Shown here in pieces: positions 13,201 to 29,100 of a stretch of DNA of 64,000 nt. The DNA is taken from NCBI GenBank assembly GCA_037013495.1, contig JAZDXN010000030.1, positions 1,612,001-1,676,000 on the forward strand, given 5' to 3'. This stretch comes from Hippophae tibetana. Lineage: Eukaryota > Streptophyta > Magnoliopsida > Rosales > Elaeagnaceae. The notes beneath the pieces were generated by a model. That model searched no databases. It was not told the origin of the DNA and was given only the letters and a program-made list of their open reading frames with translations. Within the stretch, counting starts at the first letter, position 1. Each line of letters begins with the position of its first letter. The position numbers were made by a program, and so were the translations under genes.

Positions 13201-15043
13201 ATACAAAAATTCCTCGTTTTGCATGCAAACATTCAAACAATAAATTTGTATTGTATATAAGATCTACAAATATAACTATATTATCTTCTTCAAGTTCAAT
13301 ATGATGTGTTACCATTATTCTCCTTACAAATAGCTTCTATATATAGGTTAATATAACTGAAAATCATTTTTTTTGCCAACTAATTCAGAGTAAAATAAAT
13401 TGTTTTAATTTAATTTTCTCTACCAAATGTCTTATTTTGTTTTGCAAAAATTAAAATATGTTAAAGTTATATAAAAGAAATAAACTCACTTTTACTATTT
13501 TATAATAAATGTATTAAAAATGTTATAAATAAATAAATAATACATAAAGTGTTTCCTTTATGTGAAATAAATCATATTAAATAAAATCATATATAAGTAG
13601 ATACTATAAATATATATATTAGATTGAATGAAATCATTATTTACCAATTAAAAAAAGCTATTAGTGGTTGAAATATCATACATTCCACATGTATCTTAAA
13701 AGTAGGAGAAATTGGAAAACCAAGATTAAGAGACAAGGGGATTACCCTTTGTGGTGTCGATACCCTAGACATGATCGTGCAATATCCAACAAAATTATGC
13801 ACGTAATTGTTAAACTTATACAAATTACAGTAGATTATAATTTATACATACGTAATTTTGGTATCATATTATGAGCTAATAAATATTTTACATATTTTGT
13901 TAATATTTTTTTCAAGTCTTACTTTTATAATTAGGAATATGTCTAACAATTCTACAAACATAAATACGGATTGCCCAAATTCATAAATTAACTCGATACA
14001 AAAATTCCTCGTTTGCATGCAAACATTCAATCAATAAATTTGTATTGTATATAAGATCTACAATATAACTATATTATCTTCTTCAAGTTCAATATGATGT
14101 GTTACCATTATTCTCCCTACAAACAGCTTCTATATATAGGTTAATATAACTGAAAATCATTTTTTTTGCCGACTAATTTAGAGTAAAATAAATTGGTTTA
14201 ATGTAATTTTCTCTACCAAATGTCTTATTTTGTTTTGAAAAAATTAAAATATGTTAAAGTTATATAAAATAAATAAACTCACTTTTACTATTTTATAATA
14301 AATGTATTAAAAATGTTATAAATAAATAAATAATACATAAAGTTTTTCCTTTATTTGAAATAAATCATATTAAATAAAATTATATATAAGTAGATACTAT
14401 AAATATATATATTAGATTTAATGAAATCATTATTTACCAATTAAAAAAACCTATTAGTGGTTGAAATATCATACATTCCACATGTATCTTAAAAGTAGGA
14501 GAAATTGGAAAACCAAGATTAAGAGACAGGGGGATTACCCTTTGTGGTGTCGATACCCTAGACATGATTGTGCAATATCCAACAAAATTATGCACGTAAT
14601 TATTAAACTTATACAAATTACAGTAGATTATAATTTATACATACGTAATTTTGGTATCATATTATGAGCTAATAAATATTTTACATATTTTGTTAATATT
14701 TTTTTCAAGTCTTACTTTTATAATTAGGAATATGTCTAACAATTCTACAAACATAAATACGGATTCCCAAAATTCATAAATTAACTCGATACAAAAATTC
14801 CTCGTTTGCAAGCAAACATTCAAACAATAAATTTGTATTGTATATAAGATCTACAAATATAACTATATTATCTTCTTCAAGTTCAATATGATGTATTACC
14901 ATTATTCTCCCTACAAACTACTTCTATATATAGGTTAATATAACTGAAAATCATTTTTTTTGCCGACTAATTTAGAGTAAAATAAATTGGTTTAATGTAA
15001 TTTTCTCTACCAAATGTCTTATTTTGTTTTGAAAAAATTAAAA
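10298..15043 (+). repeat. Six-monomer higher-order repeat, copy 3 (M14-M19)
   Basis: Type order is b, c, d, e, a, a' and length is 4746 bp, the same as copy 2. Shared marks with copy 2 include TGCCCAAATTC (near 9224 and 13971) and the broken palindrome in the last unit. Private changes are few, for example CCAAAAAAATT near 11421 and CTAGACAAGATCG near 12185, which indicates recent duplication of the whole block. Confidence 0.92.
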
Positions 15044-18000
15044 TATGTTAAAGTTATATAAAATAAATAAACTCACTTTTACTATTTTATAATAAATGTA
15101 TTAAATATGTTATAAATAAATAAATAATACATAAAGTTTTTCCTTTATTTGAAATAAATCATATTAAATAAAATTATATATAAGTAGATACTATAAATAT
15201 ATATATTAGATTTAATGAAATCATTATTTACCAATTAAAAAAACCTATTAGTGGTTGAAATATCATACATTCCACATGTATCTTAAAAGTAGGAGAAATT
15301 GGAAAACCAAGATTAAGAGACAGGGGGATTACCCTTTGTGGTGTCGATACCCTAGACATGATCGTGCAATATCCAACAAAATTATGGACGTAATTGTAAA
15401 CTTATACAAATAACAGTAGATTATAATTTATACATACGTAATTTTGGTATCATAATATGAGCTAATAAATATTTTACATATTTTGTTAACATTTCTTTGA
15501 AGTCTTACTTTTATAATTAGGAATATGTCTAACAATTCTACAAACATAAATAGGGATTGCCAAAATTCATAAATTATCTCGATACAAATATTCCTCGTTT
15601 GCATGCAAACATTCAAACAATAAATTTGTATTCTATATAAGATCTACAAATATAACTATATTATCTTCTTCAAGTTCAATATGATGTGTTACCATTATTC
15701 TCCCTACAAACAGCTTCTATATATAGGTTAATATAACTGAAAATCATTTTTTTTGCCAACTAATTCAGAGTAAAATAAATTGTTTTAATTTAATTTGCTC
15801 TATCAAATGTCTTATTTTGTTTTGCAAAAATTAAAATATGTTAAAGTTATATAAAATAAATAAACTCACTTTTACTATTTTATAATAAATGTATTAAAAA
15901 TGTTATAAATAAATAAATAATACATAAAGTTTTTCCTTTATGTGAAATAAATCATATTAAATAAAATCACATATAAGTAGATACTATAAATATATATATT
16001 AGATTGAATGAAATCATTATTTACCAATTAAAAAAAGCTATTAGTCGTTGAAATATCATACATTCCACATGTATCTTAAAAGTAGGAGAAATTGGAAAAC
16101 CAAGATTAAGAGACAGGGGGTTTACCCTTTGTGGTGTCGATACCCTAGACATGATCGTGCAATATCCAACAAAATTATGCATGTAATTGTTAAACTTATA
16201 CAAATAACAGTAGATTATAATTTATTCATACGTAATTTTGGTATCATATTATGAGCAAATAAATATTTTACATATTTTGTTAACATTTATTGGAATTCTT
16301 CCTTTTATAATTAGGAATATGTCTAACAATTCTACAAATATAAATACGGATTTCCAAAATTCATAAATTATCTCGATACAAAAATTCCCCTTTTTGCATG
16401 CAAACATTCAAACAATAAATTTGTATTGTATATAAGATCTACAAATATAACTATATTATCTTCTTCAAGTTCAATATGATGTGTTACCATTATTCTCCCT
16501 ACAAACTACTTCTATATATAGGTTAATATAACTGAAAATCATTTTTTTTTGCCGACTAATTTAGAGTAAAATAAATTGGTTTAATGTAATTTTCTCTACC
16601 AAATGTCTTATGTTGTTTTGAAAAAATTAAAATATGTTAAAGTTATATAAAATAAATAAACTCACTTTTACTATTTTATAATAAATGTATTAAATATGTT
16701 ATAAATAAATAAATAATACATAAAGTTTTTCCTTTATTTGAAATAAATCATATTAAATAAAATTATATATAAGTAGATACTATAAATATATATATTAGAT
16801 TTAATGAAATCATTATTTACCAATTAAAAAAACCTATTAGTGGTTGAAATATCATACATTCCACATGTATCTTAAAAGTAGGAGAAATTGGAAAACCAAG
16901 ATTAAGAGACAGGGGGATTACCCTTTGTGGTGTCCATACCCTAGACATGATCGTGCAATATCCAACAAAATTATGGACGTAATTGTAAACTTATACAAAT
17001 AACAGTAGATTATAATTTATACATACATAATTTTGGTATCATAATATGAGCTAATAAATATTTTACATATTTTGTTAACATTTCTTTGAAGTCTTACTTT
17101 TATAATTAGGAATATGTCTAACAATTCTACAAACATAAATAGGGATTGCCAAAATTCATAAATTATCTCGATACAAATATTCCTCGTTTGCATGCAAACA
17201 TTCAAACAATAAATTTGTATTCTATATAAGATCTACAAATATAACTATATTATCTTCTTCAAGTTCAATATGATGTGTTACCATTATTCTCCCTACAAAC
17301 AGCTTCTATATATAGGTTAATATAACTGAAAATCATTTTTTTTGCCAACTAATTCAGAGTAAAATAAATTGTTTTAATTTAATTTGCTCTATCAAATGTC
17401 TTATTTTGTTTTGCAAAAATTAAAATATGTTAAAGTTATATAAAATAAATAAACTCACTTTTACTATTTTATAATAAATGTATTAAAAATGTTATAAATA
17501 AATAAATAATACATAAAGTTTTTCCTTTATGTGAAATAAATCATATTAAATAAAATCACATATAAGTAGATACTATAAATATATATATTAGATTGAATGA
17601 AATCATTATTTACCAATTAAAAAAAGCTATTAGTCGTTGAAATATCATACATTCCACATGTATCTTAAAAGTAGGAGAAATTGGAAAACCAAGATTAAGA
17701 GACAGGGGGTTTACCCTTTGTGGTGTCGATACCCTAGACATGATCGTGCAATATCCAACAAAATTATGCATGTAATTGTTAAACTTATACAAATAACAGT
17801 AGATTATAATTTATTCATACGTAATTTTGGTATCATATTATGAGCAAATAAATATTTTACATATTTTGTTAACATTTATTGGAATTCTTCCTTTTATAAT
17901 TAGGAATATGTCTAACAATTCTACAAATATAAATACGGATTTCCAAAATTCATAAATTATCTCGATACAAAAATTCCCCTTTTTGCATGCAAACATTCAA

Positions 18001-18221
18001 ACAATAAATTTGTATTGTATATAAGATCTACAAATATAACTATATTATCTTCTTCAAGTTCAATATGATGTGTTACCATTATTCTCCCTACAAACTACTT
18101 CTATATATAGGTTAATATAACTGAAAATCATTTTTTTTTGCCGACTAATTTAGAGTAAAATAAATTGGTTTAATGTAATTTTCTCTACCAAATGTCTTAT
18201 GTTGTTTTGAAAAAATTAAAA
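15044..18221 (+). repeat. Two-monomer block in tandem: 15044-16632 and 16633-18221
   Basis: Two 1589-bp blocks, each a type b monomer followed by a chimeric monomer (M20-M21 and M22-M23). Diagnostic shared marks are TATTCTATATAAG near 15630 and 17219, AATTTGCTCT near 15794 and 17382, GGGGGTTTACCC in the core, ATTCTTCC near 16296 and 17884, and TTATGTTGTTTTG near 16607 and 18197. M22 differs from M20 by GTGTCCATACC in place of GTGTCGATACC. Confidence 0.92.
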
Positions 18222-21200
18222 TATGTTAAAGTTATATAAAATAAATAAACTCACTTTTACTATTTTATAATAAATGTATTAAATATGTTATAAATAAATA
18301 AATAATACATAAAGTTTTTCCTTTATTTGAAATAAATCATATTAAATAAAATTATATATAAGTAGATACTATAAATATATATATTAGATTTAATGAAATC
18401 ATTATTTACCAATTAAAAAAACCTATTAGTGGTTGAAATATCATACATTCCACATGTATCTTAAAAGTAGGAGAAATTGGAAAACCAAGATTAAGAGACA
18501 GGGGGATTACCCTTTGTGGTGTCCATACCCTAGACATGATCGTGCAATATCCAACAAAATTATGGACGTAATTGTAAACTTATACAAATAACAGTAGATT
18601 ATAATTTTTACATACGTAATTTTGGTATCATATTATGAGCTAATAAATATTTTACATATTTTGTTAACATTTCTTTGAAGTCTTACTTTTATAATTAGGA
18701 ATATGTCTAACAATTCTACAAACATAAATAGGGATTGCCAAAATTCATAAATTAACTCGATACAAAAATTCCTCGTTTGCATGCAAACATTCAAACAATA
18801 AATTTGTATTGTATATAAGATCTACAAATATAACTATATTATCTTCCACAACTTCAATATGATGTATTACCATTATTCTCCCTACAAACTACTTCTATAT
18901 ATAGGTTAATATAACTGAAAATCATTTTTTTTGCCGACTAATTCAGAGTAAAATAAATTCGTTTAATGTAATTTTCTCTACCAAATGTCTTATTTTGTTT
19001 TGAAAAAATTAAAATATGTTAAAGTTATATAAAATAAATAAACTCACTTTTACTATTTTATAATAAATGTATTAAAATGTTATAAATAAATAAATAATAC
19101 ATAAAGTGTTTCCTTTATGTGAAATAAATCATATTAAATAAAATCATATATAAGTAGATACTATAAATATATATATTAGATCGAATGAAATCATTATTTA
19201 CCAATTAAAAAAAGCTATTAGTCGTTGAAATATCATACATTTTACATGTATCTTAAAAGTAGGAGAAATTGGAAAACCAAGATTAAGAGACAAGGGGATT
19301 ACCCTTTGTGGTGTCGATACCCTAGACATGATCGTGCAATATCCAACAAAATTATTCATGTAATTGTTAAACTTATACAAATAACAGTAGATTATAATTT
19401 ATACATACGTAATTTTGGTATCATAATCTGAGCTAATAAATATTTTACATATTTTGTTAACATTTCTTTGAAGTCTTACTTTTATAATTAGGAATATGTC
19501 TAACAATTCTACAAACATAAATACGAATTGCCAAAATTCATAAATTATCTCGATACAAAAATTCCTCGTTTGCATGCAAACATTCAAACAATAAATTTGT
19601 ATTGTATGTAAGATTTCCAAATATAACTATATTATCTTCTACAAGTTCAATATGATGTGTTACCATTATTCTCCCTACAAACAGCTTCTATATATAGGTT
19701 AATATAACTGAAAATCATTTTTTTGCCAACTAATTCAGAGTAAAATAAATGGGTTTAATGTAATTTTCTCTACCAAATGTCTTATTTATTTTTGAAAAAA
19801 TTAAAATATGTTAAAGTTATATAAAATAAATAAACTCACTTTTACTATTTTATAATAAATGTATTAAATATGTTATAAATAATACATAAAGTTTTTCCTT
19901 TATGTGAAATAAATCATATTAAATAAAATCACATATAAGTAGATACTATAAATATATATATTAGATTGAATGAAATCATTATTTACCAATTAAAAAAAGC
20001 TATTAGTCGTTGAAATATCATACATTCCACATGTATCTTAAAAGTAGGAGAAATTGGAAACCCAAGATTAAGAGACAGGGGGTTTACCCTTTGTGGTGTC
20101 GATACCCTAGACATGATCGTGCAATATCCAACAAAATTATGCATGTAATTGTTAAACTTATACAAATAACAGTAGATTATAATTTATTCATACGTAATTT
20201 TGGTATCATATTATGAGCAAATAAATATTTTACATATTTTGTTAACATTTATTGGAATTCTTACTTTTATAATTAGGAATATGTCTAAAAATTCTACAAA
20301 TATAAATACGGATTTCCAAAATTCAAAAATTATCTCGATACAAAAATTCCTCGTTTTGCATGCAAACATTCAAACAATAAATTTGTATTGTATATAAGAT
20401 CTACAAATATAACTATATTATCTTCTTCAAGTTCAATATGATGTGTTACCATTATTCTCCCTACAAACTACTTCTATATATAGGTTAATATAACTGAAAA
20501 TCATTTTTTTTTGCCGACTAATTTAGAGTAAAATAAATTGGTTTAATGTAATTTTCTCTACCAAATGTCTTATGTTGTTTTGAAAAAATTAAAATATGTT
20601 AAAGTTATATAAAATAAATAAACTCACTTTTACTATTTTATAATAAATGTATTAAATATGTTATAAATAAATAAATAATACATAAAGTTTTTCCTTTATT
20701 TGAAATAAATCATATTAAATAAAATTATATATAAGTAGATACTATAAATATATATATTAGATTTAATGAAATCATTATTTACCAATTAAAAAAACCTATT
20801 AGTGGTTGAAATATCATACATTCCACATGTATCTTAAAAGTAGGAGAAATTGGAAAACCAAGATTAAGAGACAGGGGGATTACCCTTTGTGGTGTCCATA
20901 CCCTAGACATGATCGTGCAATATCCAACAAAATTATGGACGTAATTGTAAACTTATACAAATAACAGTAGATTATAATTTATACATACGTAATTTTGGTA
21001 TCATATTATGAGCTAATAAATATTTTACATATTTTGTTAACATTTCTTTGAAGTCTTACTTTTATAATTAGGAATATGTCTAACAATTCTACAAACATAA
21101 ATAGGGATTGCCAAAATTCATAAATTAACTCGATACAAAAATTCCTCGTTTGCATGCAAACATTCAAACAATAAATTTGTATTGTATATAAGATCTACAA

Positions 21201-22967
21201 ATATAACTATATTATCTTCCACAACTTCAATATGATGTATTACCATTATTCTCCCTACAAACTACTTCTATATATAGGTTAATATAACTGAAAATCATTT
21301 TTTTTGCCGACTAATTCAGAGTAAAATAAATTCGTTTAATGTAATTTTCTCTACCAAATGTCTTATTTTGTTTTGAAAAAATTAAAATATGTTAAAGTTA
21401 TATAAAATAAATAAACTCACTTTTACTATTTTATAATAAATGTATTAAAATGTTATAAATAAATAAATAATACATAAAGTGTTTCCTTTATGTGAAATAA
21501 ATCATATTAAATAAAATCATATATAAGTAGATACTATAAATATATATATTAGATCGAATGAAATCATTATTTACCAATTAAAAAAAGCTATTAGTCGTTG
21601 AAATATCATACATTTTACATGTATCTTAAAAGTAGGAGAAATTGGAAAACCAAGATTAAGAGACAAGGGGATTACCCTTTGTGGTGTCGATACCCTAGAC
21701 ATGATCGTGCAATATCCAACAAAATTATTCATGTAATTGTTAAACTTATACAAATAACAGTAGATTATAATTTATACATACGTAATTTTGGTATCATAAT
21801 CTGAGCTAATAAATATTTTACATATTTTGTTAATATTTCTTTGAAGTCTTACTTTTATAATTAGGAATATGTCTAACAATTCTACAAACATAAATACGAA
21901 TTGCCAAAATTCATAAATTATCTCGATACAAAAATTCCTCGTTTGCATGCAAACATTCAAACAATAAATTTGTATTGTATGTAAGATTTCCAAATATAAC
22001 TATATTATCTTCTACAAGTTCAATATGATGTGTTACCATTATTCTCCCTACAAACAGCTTCTATATATAGGTTAATATAACTGAAAATCATTTTTTTGCC
22101 AACTAATTCAGAGTAAAATAAATGGGTTTAATGTAATTTTCTCTACCAAATGTCTTATTTATTTTTGAAAAAATTAAAATATGTTAAAGTTATATAAAAT
22201 AAATAAACTCACTTTTACTATTTTATAATAAATGTATTAAAAATGTTATAAATAATACATAAAGTTTTTCCTTTATGTGAAATAAATCATATTAAATAAA
22301 ATCACATATAAGTAGATACTATAAATATATATATTAGATTGAATGAAATCATTATTTACCAATTAAAAAAAGCTATTAGTCGTTGAAATATCATACATTC
22401 CACATGTATCTTAAAAGTAGGAGAAATTGGAAACCCAAGATTAAGAGACAGGGGGTTTACCCTTTGTGGTGTCGATACCCTAGACATGATCGTGCAATAT
22501 CCAACAAAATTATGCATGTAATTGTTAAACTTATACAAATAACAGTAGATTATAATTTATTCATACGTAATTTTGGTATCATATTATGAGCAAATAAATA
22601 TTTTACATATTTTGTTAACATTTATTGGAATTCTTACTTTTATAATTAGGAATATGTCTAACAATTCTACAAATATAAATACGGATTTCCAAAATTCAAA
22701 AATTATCTCGATACAAAAATTCCTCGTTTTGCATGCAAACATTCAAACAATAAATTTGTATTGTATATAAGATCTACAAATATAACTATATTATCTTCTT
22801 CAAGTTCAATATGATGTGTTACCATTATTCTCCCTACAAACTACTTCTATATATAGGTTAATATAACTGAAAATCATTTTTTTTTGCCGACTAATTTAGA
22901 GTAAAATAAATTGGTTTAATGTAATTTTCTCTACCAAATGTCTTATGTTGTTTTGAAAAAATTAAAA
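18222..22967 (+). repeat. Three-monomer block in tandem: 18222-20594 and 20595-22967
   Basis: Two 2373-bp blocks, M24-M26 and M27-M29. Each opens with a b-type unit, continues with a unit carrying ACATTTTACATGTATC (19225-19250 region and 21598-21623 region), and closes with the short chimeric unit with GGAAACCCAAG and GGGGGTTTACCC. Differences between the two blocks are few, for example GTCTAAAAATTC near 20283 against GTCTAACAATTC near 22656. Confidence 0.93.
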
Positions 22968-25900
22968 TATGTTAAAGTTATATAAAATAAATAAACTCAC
23001 TTTTACTATTTTATAATAAATGTATTAAATATGTTATAAATAAATAAATAATACATAAAGTTTTTCCTTTATTTGAAATAAATCATATTAAATAAAATTA
23101 TATATAAGTAGATACTATAAATATATATATTAGATTTAATGAAATCATTATTTACCAATTAAAAAAACCTATTAGTGGTTGAAATATCATACATTCCACA
23201 TGTATCTTAAAAGTAGGAGAAATTGGAAAACCAAGATTAAGAGATAGGGGGATTACCCTTTGTGGTGTCCATACCCTAGACATGATCGTGCAATATCCAA
23301 CAAAATTATGGACGTAATTGTAAACTTTTACAAATAACAGTAGATTATAATTTATACATACGTAATTTTGGTATCATATTATGAGCTAATAAATATTTTA
23401 CATATTTTGTTAACATTTCTTTGAAGTCTTACTTTTATAATTAGAAATATGTCTAACAATTCTACAAACATAAATAGGGATTGCCAAAATTCATAAATTA
23501 TCTCGATACAAAAATTCCTCGTTTGCATGCAAACATTCAAACAATAAATTTGTATTGTATATAAGATCTACGAATATAACTATATTATCTTCTTCAAGTT
23601 CAATATGATGTGTTACCATTATTCTCCCTACAAACAGCTTCTATATATAGGTTAATATAACTGAAAATCATTTTTTTTTGCCAACTAATTCAGAGTAAAA
23701 TAAATTGTTTTAATTTAATTTTCTCTACCAAATGTCTTATTTTGTTTTACAAAAATTAAAATATGTTAAAGTTATATAAAATAAATAAACTCAGTTTTAC
23801 TATTTTATAATAAATGTATTAAAAATGTTATAAATAAATAAATAATACATAAAGTGTTTCCTTTATGTGAAATAAATCATATTAAATAAAATCATATATA
23901 AGTAGATACTATAAATATATATATTAGATTGAATGAAATCATTATTTACCAATTAAAAAAAGCTATTAGTGGTTTAAATATCATACATTCCACATGTATC
24001 TTAAAAGTAGGAGAAATTGGAAAACCAAGATTAAGAGACAGGAGGATTACCCTTTGTGGTGTCGATACCCTAGACATGATCGTGCAATATCCAACAAAAT
24101 TATGCACGTAATTTTTAAACTTATACAAATTACAGTAGATTATAATTTATACATACGTAATTTTGGTATCATATTATGAGCTAATAAATATTTTGCATAT
24201 TTTGTTAATATTTTTTTCAAGTCTTACTTTTATAATTAGGAATATGTCTAACAATTCTACAAACATAAATACGGATTGCCAAAATTCATAAATTAACTCG
24301 ATACAAAAATTCCTCGTTTGCATGCAAACATTCAAACAATAAATTTGTATTATATATAAGATCTCCAAATATAACTATATTATCTTCCACAAGTTCAATA
24401 TGATGTATTACCATTATTCTCCCTACAAACTACTTCTATATATAGGTTAATATAACTGAAAATCATTTTTTTTGTCGACTAATTCAGAGTAAAATAAATT
24501 CGTTTAATGTAATTTTCTCTACCAAATGTCTTATTTTGTTTTGAAAAAATTAAAATATGTTAAAGTTATATAAAATAAATAAACTGACTTTTACTATTTT
24601 ATAATAAATGTATTAAAAATGTTATAAATAAATAAATAATACATAAAGTGTTTCCTTTATGTGAAATAAATCATATTAAATAAAATCATATATAAGTAGA
24701 TACTATAAATATATATATTAGATCGAATGAAATCATTATTTACCAATTAAAAAAAGCTATTAGTCGTTGAAATATCATACATTTTACATGTATCTTAAAA
24801 GTAGGAGAAATTGGAAAACCAAGATTAAGAGACAAGGGGATTACCCTTTGTGGTGTCGATACCCTAGACATGATCGTGCAATATCCAACAAAATTATTCA
24901 TGTAATTGTTAAACTTATACAAATAACAGTAGATTATAATTTATACATACGTAATTTTGGTATCATAATCTGAGCTAATAAATATTTTACATATTTTTTT
25001 AATATTTCTTTGAAGTCTTACTTTTATAATTAGGAATATGTCTAACAATTCTACAAACATAAATACGAATTGCCAAAATTCATAAATTATCTCGATACAA
25101 AAATTCCTCGTTTGCATGCAAACATTCAAACAATAAATTTGTATTGTATGTAAGATTTCCAATTATAACTATATTATCTTCTACAAGTTCAATATGATGT
25201 GTTACCATTATTCTCCCTACAAACAGCTTCTATATATAGGTTAATATAACTGAAAATCATTTTTTTGCCAACTAATTCAGAGTAAAATAAATGGGTTTAA
25301 TGTAATTTTCTCTACCAAATGTCTTATTTTGTTTTGAAAAAATTAAAATATGTTAAAGTTATATAAAATAAATAAACTCACTTTTACTATTTTATAATAA
25401 ATGTATTAAATATGTTATAAATAATACATAAAGTTTTTCCTTTATGTGAAATAAATCATATTAAATAAAATCACATATAAGTAGATACTATAAATATATA
25501 TATTAGATTGAATGAAATCATTATTTACCAATTAAAAAAAGCTATTAGTCGTTGAAATATCATACATTCCACATGTATCTTAAAAGTAGGAGAAATTGGA
25601 AAACCAAGATTAAGAGACAGGGGGTTTACCCTTTGTGGTGTCGATACCCTAGACATGATCGTGCAATATCCAACAAAATTATGCATGTAATTGTTAAACT
25701 TATACAAATAACAGTAGATTATAATTTATTCATACGTAATTTTGGTATCATATTATGAGCAAATAAATATTTTACATATTTTGTTAACATTTATTGGAAT
25801 TCTTACTTTTATAATTAGGAATATGTCTAACAATTCTACAAATATAAATACGGATTTCCAAAATTCATAAATTATCTCGATACAAAAATTCCTCGTTTTG

Positions 25901-26136
25901 CATGCAAACATTCAAACAATAAATTTGTATTGTATATAAGATCTACAAATATAACTATATTATCTTCTTCAAGTTCAATATGATGTGTTACCATTATTCT
26001 CCCTACAAACTACTTCTATATATAGGTTAATATAACTGAAAATCATTTTTTTTTGCCGACTAATTTAGAGTAAAATAAATTGGTTTAATGTAATTTTCTC
26101 TACCAAATGTCTTATGTTGTTTTGAAAAAATTAAAA
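22968..26136 (+). repeat. Four-monomer block (M30-M33)
   Basis: This 3169-bp block begins with the b-type unit and ends with the M29-like chimeric unit, like its neighbours, but has an extra a-type monomer (M31, with GGTTTAAATATC and GAGACAGGAGG) between first and third units. M30 and M31 recur as M34 and M35 exactly 3169 bp later. M32 and M33 recur as M38 and M39 4748 bp later. Confidence 0.9.
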
Positions 26137-29100
26137 TATGTTAAAGTTATATAAAATAAATAAACTCACTTTTACTATTTTATAATAAATATATTAAATA
26201 TGTTATAAATAAATAAATAATACATAAAGTTTTTCCTTTATTTGAAATAAATCATATTAAATAAAATTATATATAAGTAGATACTATAAATATATATATT
26301 AGATTTAATGAAATCATTATTTACCAATTAAAAAAACCTATTAGTGGTTGAAATATCATACATTCCACATGTATCTTAAAAGTAGGAGAAATTGGAAAAC
26401 CAAGATTAAGAGATAGGGGGATTACCCTTTGTGGTGTCCATACCCTAGACATGATCGTGCAATATCCAACAAAATTATGGACGTAATTGTAAACTTTTAC
26501 AAATAACAGTAGATTATAATTTATACATACGTAATTTTGGTATCATATTATGAGCTAATAAATATTTTACATATTTTGTTAACATTTCTTTGAAGTCTTA
26601 CTTTTATAATTAGAAATATGTCTAACAATTCTACAAACATAAATAGGGATTGCCAAAATTCATAAATTATCTCGATACAAAAATTCCTCGTTTGCATGCA
26701 AACATTCAAACAATAAATTTGTATTGTATATAAGATCTACGAATATAACTATATTATCTTCTTCAAGTTCAATATGATGTGTTACCATTATTCTCCCTAC
26801 AAACAGCTTCTATATATAGGTTAATATAACTGAAAATCATTTTTTTTTGCCAACTAATTCAGAGTAAAATAAATTGTTTTAATTTAATTTTCTCTACCAA
26901 ATGTCTTATTTTGTTTTACAAAAATTAAAATATGTTAAAGTTATATAAAATAAATAAACTCACTTTTACTATTTTATAATAAATGTATTAAAAATGTTAT
27001 AAATAAATAAATAATACATAAAGTGTTTCCTTTATGTGAAATAAATCATATTAAATAAAATCATATATAAGTAGATACTATAAATATATATATTAGATTG
27101 AATGAAATCATTATTTACCAATTAAAAAAAGCTATTAGTGGTTTAAATATCATACATTCCACATGTATCTTAAAAGTAGGAGAAATTGGAAAACCAAGAT
27201 TAAGAGACAGGAGGATTACCCTTTGTGGTGTCGATACCCTAGACATGATCGTGCAATATCCAACAAAATTATGCACGTAATTTTTAAACTTATACAAATT
27301 ACAGTAGATTATAATTTATACATACGTAATTTTGGTATCATATTATGAGCTAATAAATATTTTGCATATTTTGTTAATATTTGTTTCAAGTCTTACTTTT
27401 ATAATTAGGAATATGTCTAACAATTCTACAAACATAAATACGGATTGCCAAAATTCATAAATTAACTCGATACAAAAATTCCTCGTTTGCATGCAAACAT
27501 TCAATCAATAAATTTGTATTGTATATAAGATCTCCAAATATAACTATATTATCTTCCACAAGTTCAATATGATGTATTACCATTATTCTCCCTACAAACT
27601 ACTTCTATATATAGGTTAATATAACTGAAAATCATTTTTTTTGCCGACTAATTCAGAGTAAAATAAATTCGTTTAATGTAATTTTCTCTACCAAATGTCT
27701 TATTTTGATTTGAAAAAATTAAAATATGTTAAAGTTATATAAAATAAATAAACTCACTTTTACTATTTTATAATAAATGTATTAAATATGTTATAAATAA
27801 TACATAAAGTTTTTCCTTTATGTGAAATAAATCATATTAAATAAAATCACATATAAGTAGATACTATAAATATATATATTAGATTGAATGAGATCATTAT
27901 TTACCAATTAAAAAAAGCTATTAGTGGTTGAAATATCATACATTCCACATGTATCTTAAAAGTAGGAGAAATTGGAAAACCAAGATTAAGAGATAGGGGG
28001 ATTACCCTTTGTGGTGTCGATACCCTAGACATGATCGTGCAATATCCAACAAAATTATGCATGTAATTGTTAAACTTATACAAATAACAGTAGATTATAA
28101 TTTATTCATACGTAATTTTGGTATCATATTATGAGCAAATAAATATTTTACATATTTTGTTAATATTTCTTTGAATTCTTACTTTTATAATTAGGAATAT
28201 TTCTAACAATTCTACAAACATAAATACGGATTGCCAAAATTCATAAATTAACTCGATACAATAATTCCTCGTTTGCATGCAAACATTCAAACAATAAATT
28301 TGTATTGTATATAAGATCTCCAAATATAACTATATTATCTTCTACAAGTTAAATATGATGTGTTACCATTATTCTCCCTACAAACAGCTTCTATATATAG
28401 GTTAATATAACTAAAAATCATTTTTTTGGCGACTTATTCAGAGTAAAATAAATTGATTTAATGTAATTTTCTCTACCAAATGTCTTATTTTGTTTTGCAA
28501 AAATTAAAATATGTTAAAGTTATATAAAATAAATAAACTCACTTTTACTATTTTATAATAAATGTATTAAAAATGTTATAAATAAATAAATAATACATAA
28601 AGTGTTTCCTTTATGTGAAATAAATCATATTAAATAAAATCATATATAAGTTGATACTATAAATATATATATTAGATTGAATGAAATCATTATTTATCAA
28701 TTAAAAAAACCTATTAGTGGTAGAAATATCATACATTCCACATGTATCTTAAAAGTAGGAGAAATTGGAAAACCAAGATTAAGAGACAGGGGGATTACCC
28801 TTTGTGGTGTCAATACCCTAGACATGATCGTGCAATATCCAACAAAATTATGTACGTAATTGTTAAACTTATACAAATAACAGTAGATTATAATTTATAC
28901 ATACGTAATTTTGGTATCATATTATGAGCTAATAAATATTTTACATATTTTGTTAACATTTCTTTGAAGTCATACTTTGATAATTAGGAATATGTCTAAC
29001 AATTCTACAAACATAAATACGGATTGCCAAAATTCATAAATTAACTCGATACAAAAATTACTCGTTTGCATGCAAACATTCAAACAATAAATTTGTATTG

